This document shows, piece after piece, positions 37,184 through 44,804 of a stretch of 64,000 nucleotides of DNA. Position numbers and translations under genes: made by a program. The DNA lies in the NCBI RefSeq assembly GCF_020966635.1, contig NZ_JAJKFQ010000001.1:186001-250000 (forward strand), read 5' to 3'. Every line of letters begins with the position of its first letter. Position 1 is the stretch's first letter. The notes beneath the pieces are model-generated. The model had not been told where the DNA came from and did not search any database. It was given only the letters and a program-made list of their open reading frames with translations. The DNA is from Stieleria sp. JC731. Lineage in GTDB: Bacteria; Planctomycetota; Planctomycetia; Pirellulales; Pirellulaceae.

Positions 37184-39763
37184 CTACTTTTTCGCGGGGA
37201 CAACTTTATCGATACCAAAATCGATGAACTGTCCACCGGTCGATTGGTGACAATGGATTGCCACGACGTTGTCGCCTTCTTGAAACGCGTCTGATTCAAT
37301 TTCGAATGAATCATACGCGGTCGTGTAGCCTCCAAGTGACACGACAAGCTTCCCATTGACGTATACCTGAGCTTCTTCATCATGCCAGATACGCAAGGCT
37401 AGTCGTCCGGAGACATCGGATAGTTTGATCGTTCGTCGCAGCCAAACGTCGTCGGTATTCCAAATGGTTCCGACGGGAGCGCTCGGCGTTTGACGCGACC
37501 CCAAACCGCCTTGAGCTTCTGACCAAGACGAATCATCGAAATCGACAGCAAACCAGTCCCCACTCGGATGCTCGGTCGTGAATCGATAAGTCGCTTTGGT
37601 GTCGGCAGCGGTGGCAACCAAGTTCTCGGTTTTTGGTGGCGTCGGCATGTCGGCCCAACCGGCGGCATTTGTCGTGTCCATCGAAGCGTAAGACTGCCAA
37701 ACTTTGGCGTCATACAAGAGCTTCAAAAAGACACCGCCAACCACAGGACGCGCGGTGAAGCCACGCTTGCGTGCAGTCGACGTAAAATACCAGTCGGTCA
37801 TCGGCGAACGATCAGGTGTTTCATTCAAGAAATGATGCACGGGCTGAACCAGGGCATCAAAGTCATCGCGGTCTTCGGTTAACGTGGCGGTCCAAAGCAC
37901 CCAGTCCAGCTTGGTGTAGTCCGACCGGTTATCCAACGGCAAACCGAATTCGTTTTGAATATCGCGATAGTATTTCATCTCGGTTTCGTAGACTTCGCTT
38001 GGGAATAGATCCAATCCCAAGATGCGGTCCCAAACCAAGTTGTACTTTTGGCTCCAAGTGCCTTCACGGTCAAATGCCAAGCGATAGTGGTCACCATCGC
38101 GAGCGGCTTTGATCCACTGCTGGGCGTATTGCTTTGCGACCTTGTTGAATTTGTCTGACTCGGCAGACTCGCCTCGCATTTCGCAAAGCTTTGCATAGGC
38201 ACCGAGCGCACAGATGGCCTTGGCACTCAAGTTGACGTTATGTGCCATGTGACCGGCGAAGTCATCGGTACACAGTTGGTTCTCGGGGTCGAAACCTTTG
38301 TCGCTGAGGTAGTCAGCCCATTGCGAGAGCTGTTTCCAGTATTGGCCGGCGAAGTCCGCATTGCCTTCCATCTGTGCGACCGCGCCGAATAGCAACAGCA
38401 AGTTGCCGCATTCTTCCACGGGCATTTGGTTTTCTTCGCTGGTTTCACCGCCACCGTAACGCTGTCCGTTGGCCTTGGGGTAAGTACCCAAGTCGTGCGG
38501 AGCGAAGGGGAATTTCCAACGGCTCGACGCAGCATATTCCATGAACGGAACGATGAACGATTTCGATACCGACGGTCCGAACAGCAAAAACTGGGGTGCC
38601 ATCGGGTAGAAGACGTCCGAGGTAGCGATACAGCCGTTGGAGTGGTTCTCCTTGCTAAATTGCAGCGGTTGGCCGTTATCATCGGCAACAAACTTGCCTG
38701 CTGCAAAGCACTGGCGATAGGCCAACGCGCCGATGTCAGCGTACGCTTGTCCGCCGGCGTTTTTCAAATCGCCCATCAACTTGTCGTCAAACTTCTCGCA
38801 TCGAGCTTCCAGGTCAGCATGTTCGCTGATGGAGGCGTTGATCAGATCTTCGGCATTCCAGCCGTCTTTTCGCCAGTACGGTCGCAAGCGGTGTTTCATG
38901 AATTCGATCGAATACAGATCGTCATAGGCGATCAGGGCATAGCCCGACGCGGCTGACGTTTTCGATGCTTTGCCCAGCGACATTGCGATTGCTGCAACCA
39001 CTTGATCCGAAGCGATCGGGAATTCCGCGTCTTGTTCAGAGAGACCTTTCACGCCTGCGTTATCGAACGATTCACGAAGTGACGCGGACGATCCAAAACT
39101 GGTTTGGGCGTTGGCTTTTTGATCTGCCGCGACGTAGAGGTAGCCCCAGTCGATACGCAGGTCATCGCCTGACTTTCCAAGCACATACTGAGACACCGTA
39201 CCCAGTTTCAATGCGGTGGCGTTCTTAAGTTTCTCGGTCGAGCCGGTGACTTCTTGTTCTGCCAGGTTGGTGGCAAGCTGACCGCTGGCATCAAAGTAGA
39301 ATTCAACGTCGTGTTCTTGATCATCTGTCGACGAGACTTCGCAGTTGACATAGGTCGTCGGGCGGCTGAGTAACATCATGTCGCCAGGCAGTGCCGGCGT
39401 CGTGAAGGTCAACTGCACCGACACGCCATGCCCTTCGAATTGATAAACGGTCCGAGTTGGCAATACGCGAACGGACGTTTGTTTGAGAGCAGCGATCGTT
39501 TGTGGCGAATCACCCATCAAGCGATAAGCATGTCCGTCGACGCGAACGAGCGCGGCCATCGGTTGTGACTTTCCGGTCCAGTGGGTTGTCGCGGTTTCCC
39601 AAAGGTTGTCACTTTGCGACCAGACACTGAAATACGGGTCACATGCGACCAAGGGGACCGCGGGTGGGCGAAAAGCTTCTTCTGCTGACGTCGTTTTCGT
39701 GACCGACATGCCGAGCACAACGCTGGCCAGCATCAAGCAGGTCTGTAGAGTTCGATTCATCAT
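37184..39763 (-). CDS. Secreted DUF5127/DUF4965/DUF1793 (glutaminase A-like) protein with jelly-roll domain
   Basis: 859 residues from the ATG at 39763 (a second ATG follows directly). A signal peptide covers residues 1-27, ending near 'TSAEEAF'. The body matches the fungal glutaminase A-like architecture: N-terminal 'PPAVPLVACDPYFSVWSQ' (DUF5127), then 'YADIGALAYRQCFAAGKF' (DUF4965), 'SNGCIATSDVFYPMAPQFL' and the helical-barrel part with 'WKFPFAPHDLGTYPKANGQ' and 'MPVEECGNLLLL' (DUF1793). The last ~125 residues are a beta-galactosidase-like jelly roll ('DVWLRRTIKL', 'VYVNGKLVVSLGGY') that may bind carbohydrate. The substrate is unknown. The region resembles (alpha/alpha) barrel glycosidases, so sugar hydrolysis is as likely as glutamine hydrolysis. 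It converges with the esterase gene. Confidence 0.82.
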   Translation of the reverse strand: MMNRTLQTCLMLASVVLGMSVTKTTSAEEAFRPPAVPLVACDPYFSVWSQSDNLWETATTHWTGKSQPMAALVRVDGHAYRLMGDSPQTIAALKQTSVRVLPTRTVYQFEGHGVSVQLTFTTPALPGDMMLLSRPTTYVNCEVSSTDDQEHDVEFYFDASGQLATNLAEQEVTGSTEKLKNATALKLGTVSQYVLGKSGDDLRIDWGYLYVAADQKANAQTSFGSSASLRESFDNAGVKGLSEQDAEFPIASDQVVAAIAMSLGKASKTSAASGYALIAYDDLYSIEFMKHRLRPYWRKDGWNAEDLINASISEHADLEARCEKFDDKLMGDLKNAGGQAYADIGALAYRQCFAAGKFVADDNGQPLQFSKENHSNGCIATSDVFYPMAPQFLLFGPSVSKSFIVPFMEYAASSRWKFPFAPHDLGTYPKANGQRYGGGETSEENQMPVEECGNLLLLFGAVAQMEGNADFAGQYWKQLSQWADYLSDKGFDPENQLCTDDFAGHMAHNVNLSAKAICALGAYAKLCEMRGESAESDKFNKVAKQYAQQWIKAARDGDHYRLAFDREGTWSQKYNLVWDRILGLDLFPSEVYETEMKYYRDIQNEFGLPLDNRSDYTKLDWVLWTATLTEDRDDFDALVQPVHHFLNETPDRSPMTDWYFTSTARKRGFTARPVVGGVFLKLLYDAKVWQSYASMDTTNAAGWADMPTPPKTENLVATAADTKATYRFTTEHPSGDWFAVDFDDSSWSEAQGGLGSRQTPSAPVGTIWNTDDVWLRRTIKLSDVSGRLALRIWHDEEAQVYVNGKLVVSLGGYTTAYDSFEIESDAFQEGDNVVAIHCHQSTGGQFIDFGIDKVVPAKK

Positions 39764-40139
39764 TTTGGTTTGAAGTGCCGTGATGAGATTGGACGACGTT
39801 ATCCGGTCACCGTGAATTCGGTTTCCCAAGACCCATTACGCAGGCCTGATTGCATCGGGCCTCATAACACAAGGCTCCTTTACAGTGGCATCACCTTCGT
39901 CTGAATCGAAGGCCGGGTCGATCGACCATGCAGCAACCGGGGAACGTCACTTTCTAAACGTACGCCTCCGCCAACCGGGACGTCGCCATGAGTCAGCGAC
40001 GGACATCATCGGTGGCGATTCGGCGCGGGGCCGATCGCCGCATTAAGAGCTGATTGAGGAGGAATCGTGGGGATTATCAAGATAGCAGCCGAATCGGATC
40101 AGAACATGAGACAAGCCGTCGGCGCATTGAGAGGCCTTG
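39764..40139. other. Gap upstream of the DUF4965-type gene
   Basis: About 375 bp without a supportable gene, between the start of the DUF4965-type gene and the 3' end of the NtrC-type gene, both on the minus strand. A hairpin AGGCCTGAT/ATCGGGCCT (39842-39862, one wobble) lies about 80 bases before the start and could sit in the leader. No promoter was recognised. Confidence 0.4.
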
Positions 40140-41555
40140 TCAGTCCAGTCCGTATTCCTTGCATCGCTCGCGGAGTGTGCTGCGGTGAATCCCCAAGATT
40201 TCCGCGGCTTTCGCACGATTTCCGCCAGTGTGTTGCAGCACTCGCCGCATCAGTGCGGGTTCAAAGTCATCAAGAAATTTGGCGTGTAAATTCGCATTGT
40301 TGGAGTCGTCTTCGGCGAGTTGACGGTGCACCCATTTTTCGACGACGGTTTCCGGTAAACCCGACGACACCGCGTCATCGCCGTCGCCGGGATGATGCAC
40401 CGTCGTGGTGGGCAGGTCTTCTATCGCCAGCGGACGTCCTCGGGCAATCACGGCAGCATGCTCGATCGCGTTTTTCAGCTCACGAATATTTCCGTACCAA
40501 GGACGCCTTTGTAGTTCTTCGATGATGTTGTCGCTGAGGTCGATCGAAACCGGTGTCGATAGGCGAGAAAGGAAGTGCTCGCACAATGGCAGGATGTCAT
40601 CGATCCGTTCACGAAGCGGCGGAAGATGGATCTGCATGCCGCTTAGGCGATGGTAAAGGTCCTCGCGAAACTCACCTTTGCCAATCGCTTTGACCAAGTC
40701 GCAATTGGTTGCCGCGATAACGCGGACATCCGCGATGCGCGAGCGGACTTCGCCAACACGGCTGAATTCGCCGGACTCTAACACGCGTAGCAGTTTGACT
40801 TGAATCCGCATCGGCAAGTCACCGATTTCATCCAACAGAATCGTGCCGCCGGCGGCTTGTTCGAATAAGCCTTCGCGGTCGGCGATCGCACCGGTGAACG
40901 CGCCTTTAACATGACCAAAGAGTTCGCTTTCGATCAGTTCCGGGTTCAAGGCAACCGGTGCGGTCACAATGTAAGGTTGTTGTGATCGGGCCGAGTGTTT
41001 GGCGATCGCGGCAGCGACCAGTTCTTTGCCGGTTCCCGTTTCACCCGTGATTAGCACAGACAGGTCGCTATCGGCAACCAATGCGATTTGCCGGAACACC
41101 TGTTGCATCGCGGCCGAGCCGCCGACCATTGATGCCGCGCTGGGTGGTGTATGGGTCGGCTTTGCCGTCTGAGCTTTTTCAACACGAGATTGTTCGACGG
41201 TTTGCAGCGTTCGCCTGCAGACTTGTAGGACATCTTCTAAGCGGAATGGCTTGGTGAGATAGTCACTGGCGCCATTTTTTACAGCGGCGACAGCGGTTTC
41301 CAAGTCACCAAAGGCGGTGATGATAACAATCGGCGCTGCGGTGCGTTCGATGAATTTTGGCAACGCTTTGATGCCATCCATCCCCGGCAAACGCACATCA
41401 AGAAACGCCATCGAGAATTCTTGGTCTTCCGCCAAGCGTAGTCCTTCTTCGGCGCTGGACGCGATCGTTGCGGAGTGACCTTCACCGGCAAGCGTCTTTT
41501 CGAGTGCCCAGCAAATCGCTGGTTCATCATCGACGATCAGGACTTGATGTTGCAT
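40140..41555 (-). CDS. Sigma-54 dependent response regulator (NtrC family)
   Basis: 471 residues from the ATG at 41555. The receiver domain (1-120) has Asp9/Asp10, phosphoacceptor Asp53 ('FLDVRLPGMDG') and Lys102. The AAA+ domain (about 143-375) has Walker A GETGTGKE (171-178) and an intact GAFTGA loop (218-223), which contacts sigma-54. A Fis-type helix-turn-helix closes the protein ('GGNRAKAAEILGIHRSTLRERC'; key part AEILGIHRSTL). It activates sigma-54 promoters when phosphorylated. Its start overlaps the end of the kinase gene by 19 bases, so the two are translationally linked and form a cognate pair. Confidence 0.95.
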   Translation of the reverse strand: MQHQVLIVDDEPAICWALEKTLAGEGHSATIASSAEEGLRLAEDQEFSMAFLDVRLPGMDGIKALPKFIERTAAPIVIITAFGDLETAVAAVKNGASDYLTKPFRLEDVLQVCRRTLQTVEQSRVEKAQTAKPTHTPPSAASMVGGSAAMQQVFRQIALVADSDLSVLITGETGTGKELVAAAIAKHSARSQQPYIVTAPVALNPELIESELFGHVKGAFTGAIADREGLFEQAAGGTILLDEIGDLPMRIQVKLLRVLESGEFSRVGEVRSRIADVRVIAATNCDLVKAIGKGEFREDLYHRLSGMQIHLPPLRERIDDILPLCEHFLSRLSTPVSIDLSDNIIEELQRRPWYGNIRELKNAIEHAAVIARGRPLAIEDLPTTTVHHPGDGDDAVSSGLPETVVEKWVHRQLAEDDSNNANLHAKFLDDFEPALMRRVLQHTGGNRAKAAEILGIHRSTLRERCKEYGLD

Positions 41556-42907
41556 GTGAATCGAAACTCGGTCGTTTGGTCGGTTCTAAAATAGTCCACG
41601 TTCCCGCCAAGCGTCATCGCGGCGCGGGCGGCGACGGATAGGCCTAGCCCAAGGCCTTCCGATTTGGTGGTGACAAATGGTTCGAACATTTCCGCCGCGA
41701 TTTTGTTGTCCACGCCGGGGCCATCATCGATCACCGCGACGGTCAGCACCTGATCCGAACGTTTCGCGCTAACGGTCACATGTTGGCCTGCCTGAAGTGC
41801 ATTCTGAATCAAGTTGGACACACCCGCAACAAAGGTCGAACCTTCGGCGACAGTGGTGTCGTCGATCGTTGGGTCGATCTCCCACCGCAACGGTCGCCGC
41901 AGATGCGAGGCGATAGGGCCGATGGTTTCACGCATCTGTTTCAAGCACTCTGATACGGGCATCTCGACCGCGTCGGCCAGTCTTCCCGAAGCGAGCATTA
42001 CGATTCGGCGGACGTATTCCTCTGCCTTTTCGATCTGATCAAGCGCGACCGCAATTCCTTCGTCGTCACCCGAATCGCAGTCATTCGCATGCAGTTCGAC
42101 CGCCATCCGTGCTCCGGTCAGGCTGTTGCGAAGCTGATGTGCCATGCCAGCGGCGACTTGGGAAATCAATTTTTCACCGTGACGTCGTTCGGTCTGTTTC
42201 CAAAGCGTTTCCAGTTCCGACGCCATCTGATTGATCGAATGGGCGAGCCGTGAAAGCTCGTCACGATCATTGTCTTGGATGGTCAGCTGCAGGTCACCAC
42301 TGGCGATGGTGTGAACTTGTTGTTGCAAGCGACGAATGCGTTTGACCAAACGTGAAGCGAGTAGGTAGCTAACCAAGCCCAGCGGAATAACGGTCAACAG
42401 GCCGGTTGCGATCGGCAGGGCGATGTACTGTTTACGGCGCTTGGCAAGTTGGCTTTGATCCAACAGCACCGCGACCTCTTTCACACCGTCCTGTCTTCGG
42501 GACGAGCCTTCGATCGCGATCCGACGTGCAAGATACGGAACGCTATTGATCACCACGTCGGTTCGGTCAGCCGGTGCGGTGTCGACGCCAGTGATGGTGC
42601 TTCGGATCACCGCTTCGTTTTCATCAAGAGTCAGCAGTTCGGCACCAGTTAGACTGGCTAGCAAGCGGAGTACGTTTTCGTTGAAGGGATATCTGGCTTG
42701 CGAAATCGTCCGTTGTAGATCATCAAAACGCCGCTCCGATTCGGCGCTCGCCTGTTCTGATCCGAAACGATAGGCAACCGTTGAGATGCCGATCGCAACA
42801 ACCAGTGTTGAAAGAATGATGGGACCGAGAAGGCGAAACCGTAGCGATGCCATCGGCGACCAATGCGCTGTCGACTCGGAGGGTGATGGCGAAGGTTTCT
42901 CTGGCAT
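41537..42907 (-). CDS. Membrane sensor histidine kinase (NtrB/AtoS-like)
   Basis: 456 residues from the ATG at 42907; Met19 is an alternative start. Membrane helices at about 25-46 and 162-184 enclose a ~115-residue extracytoplasmic sensor without an obvious fold. A HAMP domain follows at about 185-240 and the HisKA phosphoacceptor is His257 in 'AGMAHQLRNSLTG'. The ATPase part has 'NLIQNALQAG' (N box), 'DDGPGVDNKI' (G1) and 'EGLGLGLSVA' (G2), all complete. It should phosphorylate the NtrC-type regulator encoded by the overlapping downstream gene. The signal is unknown. The radical SAM gene lies 49 bp upstream on the same strand. Confidence 0.93.
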   Translation of the reverse strand: MPEKPSPSPSESTAHWSPMASLRFRLLGPIILSTLVVAIGISTVAYRFGSEQASAESERRFDDLQRTISQARYPFNENVLRLLASLTGAELLTLDENEAVIRSTITGVDTAPADRTDVVINSVPYLARRIAIEGSSRRQDGVKEVAVLLDQSQLAKRRKQYIALPIATGLLTVIPLGLVSYLLASRLVKRIRRLQQQVHTIASGDLQLTIQDNDRDELSRLAHSINQMASELETLWKQTERRHGEKLISQVAAGMAHQLRNSLTGARMAVELHANDCDSGDDEGIAVALDQIEKAEEYVRRIVMLASGRLADAVEMPVSECLKQMRETIGPIASHLRRPLRWEIDPTIDDTTVAEGSTFVAGVSNLIQNALQAGQHVTVSAKRSDQVLTVAVIDDGPGVDNKIAAEMFEPFVTTKSEGLGLGLSVAARAAMTLGGNVDYFRTDQTTEFRFTCNIKS

Positions 42908-42956
42908 GCAGCGGTTTGCGAGTTGATAAAAGCAGTTGGCTTAGACTGTTCCGCAC

Positions 42957-44033
42957 TCAGTCGGAAGATTCGATCTTCAAGACCGGTAAACGTCCTCGGA
43001 CATCGATCTGATCTCGAATCGATTGCGGCGTGTTGTCGGCGGGACGAGGGCGTGATTCTGGATCGATATCCGGTGCAACGAAATGCGTGCCTTGTCGAGA
43101 ACCCCGCCTTTCAAATTCGCCTTCGATCTGAAGCTTCAGCGTCGACTTTTCCAAGCACCATTGTGGTGCGATCAAATATTTGGGCGGCGCGTCACCACTG
43201 ATGCGTTCGACGACTGTCGTCGGCGGGATGCGTTCCAGAAAGTCGACGACGGTTTTCACATAAGTGTCCTGCTCCAGCATCTGAATTTTTCCACTGATGA
43301 CTTCATCACCCAGTTTTGTGCCTTGGACCGCATAAAGGTTGTGTAACTTGATTGCGTCGAATCCCAGACGGGCAACTTCATCAGCGGTTTGCATCATCAT
43401 TTCGTGCGTTTCCCCAGGAATGCCTAAAATGATATGGACACAACATTCAAAGCCTCTCGATCTCGCTCGATCGAGTGCATTGATCATATGGTCATGGGTG
43501 TGCGCACGATTCATCCAGTCCAAACCCGGCTGGTGCATCGTTTGCATGCCGAATTCCAGCGAAACATAACGCTCGCTCGCAAGGCTTTCGGCTAGCTCCA
43601 GCACGCAATCGGGAACGCAGTCGGGGCGGGTCCCAATCGCCAGCCCAACAACGTCAGGGTGCTGCCGCAGAGCCAATCGGAATACCTCTTCCAGCTGATC
43701 GACCGGAGCGTAGGTGTTGGTGGCGGGTTGGAAGTATGCCAGAAACCCGGCGACGTTTCCGTAGCGACGACGGACACTTTCGATGCCGCCTTCGAGCTGT
43801 TCGCTAACGCGTTTTAGACGAACCCGGCGAGAAGGGCTGAACGACCGATTGTCGCAAAAATTGCACCCCCCACGAGCTACCGCGCCATCAACATTGGGAC
43901 AGGTGAAGCCCGCATCGATGCTCACACGCTGAATTCGTCCGCCGAAGCGACGTTTTAGCGATGCACCGAAGGCATTGAAGTAAAGACCCTCATGTTGCCA
44001 GGCCAAACGATCATTAGAACCGGAAATTGTCAA
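42957..44033 (-). CDS. TIGR01212 family radical SAM protein (YhcC-like)
   Basis: 358 residues. The start is set at the TTG at 44033: the protein then begins just before the family's 'GLYFNAFGASLKRRFG' opening, and no ATG is available nearby. The cluster-binding cysteines are in 'CPNVDG...GGCNFCDNRSF' (Cys45, Cys57, Cys60), the longer spacing typical of TIGR01212 compared with the usual CxxxCxxC. Further family marks are 'AYFQPATNTYAPV', 'GLAIGTRPDCVPD' and 'EFGMQTMHQPGLDWMNRAH'. Biochemical function is unknown for the family. It is the first gene of a probable three-gene minus-strand operon with the histidine kinase and regulator. Confidence 0.9.
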   Translation of the reverse strand: MTISGSNDRLAWQHEGLYFNAFGASLKRRFGGRIQRVSIDAGFTCPNVDGAVARGGCNFCDNRSFSPSRRVRLKRVSEQLEGGIESVRRRYGNVAGFLAYFQPATNTYAPVDQLEEVFRLALRQHPDVVGLAIGTRPDCVPDCVLELAESLASERYVSLEFGMQTMHQPGLDWMNRAHTHDHMINALDRARSRGFECCVHIILGIPGETHEMMMQTADEVARLGFDAIKLHNLYAVQGTKLGDEVISGKIQMLEQDTYVKTVVDFLERIPPTTVVERISGDAPPKYLIAPQWCLEKSTLKLQIEGEFERRGSRQGTHFVAPDIDPESRPRPADNTPQSIRDQIDVRGRLPVLKIESSD

Positions 44034-44157
44034 AGGAGTCCGTTGCCAAGCGGGGGTGTTCGATCGATATTAGGGTGTTCGTTGTTTCAGTGACTTGCGA
44101 ACACGCAATTTTTTGTGACACAGTTTAACTCGCTCGACAAGCCACCACTCACGAGGC

Positions 44158-44622
44158 GTGAAGGTGAACGATTTTGACGACAATGACGACCTGGATTTCG
44201 CCGGAAAATATGGGCAATTGGTCCCGGTGGGCGGTGGCGATCCAATCCCTCTAGTGAAGGATCGGCTCGTCGTCGGACGACGTTCTGAGTGCGACATTCA
44301 GTTGAAGTTTAATAACGTCTCCGGTCAACACGCTCGAATGACTTTGGAGCAGGGATATTGGTTTATCCGCGATATGAACAGCCGAAATGGCATCAAAGTC
44401 GACGGCCGCCCTGTGATCCGAAAACGCCTGGATCCGAAGTGCAAGCTGGCAATCGCTCGTCACGTCTACACCGTCGAATACGACCCGCAAACGTTAGGCG
44501 CGTATGGCCCACCACCTGCCGATGACGAGTACTTGGATGAAGTCATGAAAAGTTCGCTGATGTCCCGTGCCGGTGTCAGCAAACGCGACGCGAAAGGATT
44601 CACCAATAAGAAAATCGACTAG
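44158..44622 (+). CDS. FHA domain protein
   Basis: 154 residues from a GTG start (a second GTG lies two codons later). Nearly the whole protein is a forkhead-associated domain: 'DRLVVGRRSECDIQL' supplies Gly40-Arg41, 'NNVSGQHARM' the Ser55/His58 pair, and 'RDMNSRNGIKVDG' the Asn77-Gly78 end. These are the residues that bind phosphothreonine. The C-terminal 30 residues are charged and probably disordered. The next gene, converging from the other side, is an active-looking Ser/Thr kinase, so this may read its phosphorylation. An intrinsic terminator lies between them. Confidence 0.9.
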   Translation: MKVNDFDDNDDLDFAGKYGQLVPVGGGDPIPLVKDRLVVGRRSECDIQLKFNNVSGQHARMTLEQGYWFIRDMNSRNGIKVDGRPVIRKRLDPKCKLAIARHVYTVEYDPQTLGAYGPPPADDEYLDEVMKSSLMSRAGVSKRDAKGFTNKKID

Positions 44623-44663
44623 CTGGTCGAGCTTTCTAGACAGTCGCAACGCCCTTCAGATGA

Positions 44664-44701
44664 GGCAGCGAATCCCTTTCGCTTGGGATTCGTTGCCTTT
44701 T
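44664..44701 (+). terminator. Intrinsic terminator after the FHA gene
   Basis: GGCAGCGAATCCC (44664-44676), eight-base loop, then GGGATTCGTTGCC (44685-44697): thirteen pairs with one wobble, followed by four T and TG. It lies 42 bases after the stop. Confidence 0.85.
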
Positions 44702-44735
44702 GTCGTTCAATGGGAAAAGGTTTTGTTGCCGAAAA

Positions 44736-44774
44736 CACCGTCTGTAGGCACTGTCTGCAGGCACCGTCTGTCGG
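44736..44774. repeat. Three tandem 13-bp repeats
   Basis: CACCGTCTGTAGG, CACTGTCTGCAGG and CACCGTCTGTCGG follow each other without gaps between the FHA terminator and the kinase stop. Each copy differs from the others at one to three positions. Confidence 0.8.
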
Positions 44775-44804
44775 CAACTTTCACAGTCGCCTTTTCCGAG
44801 GCTC

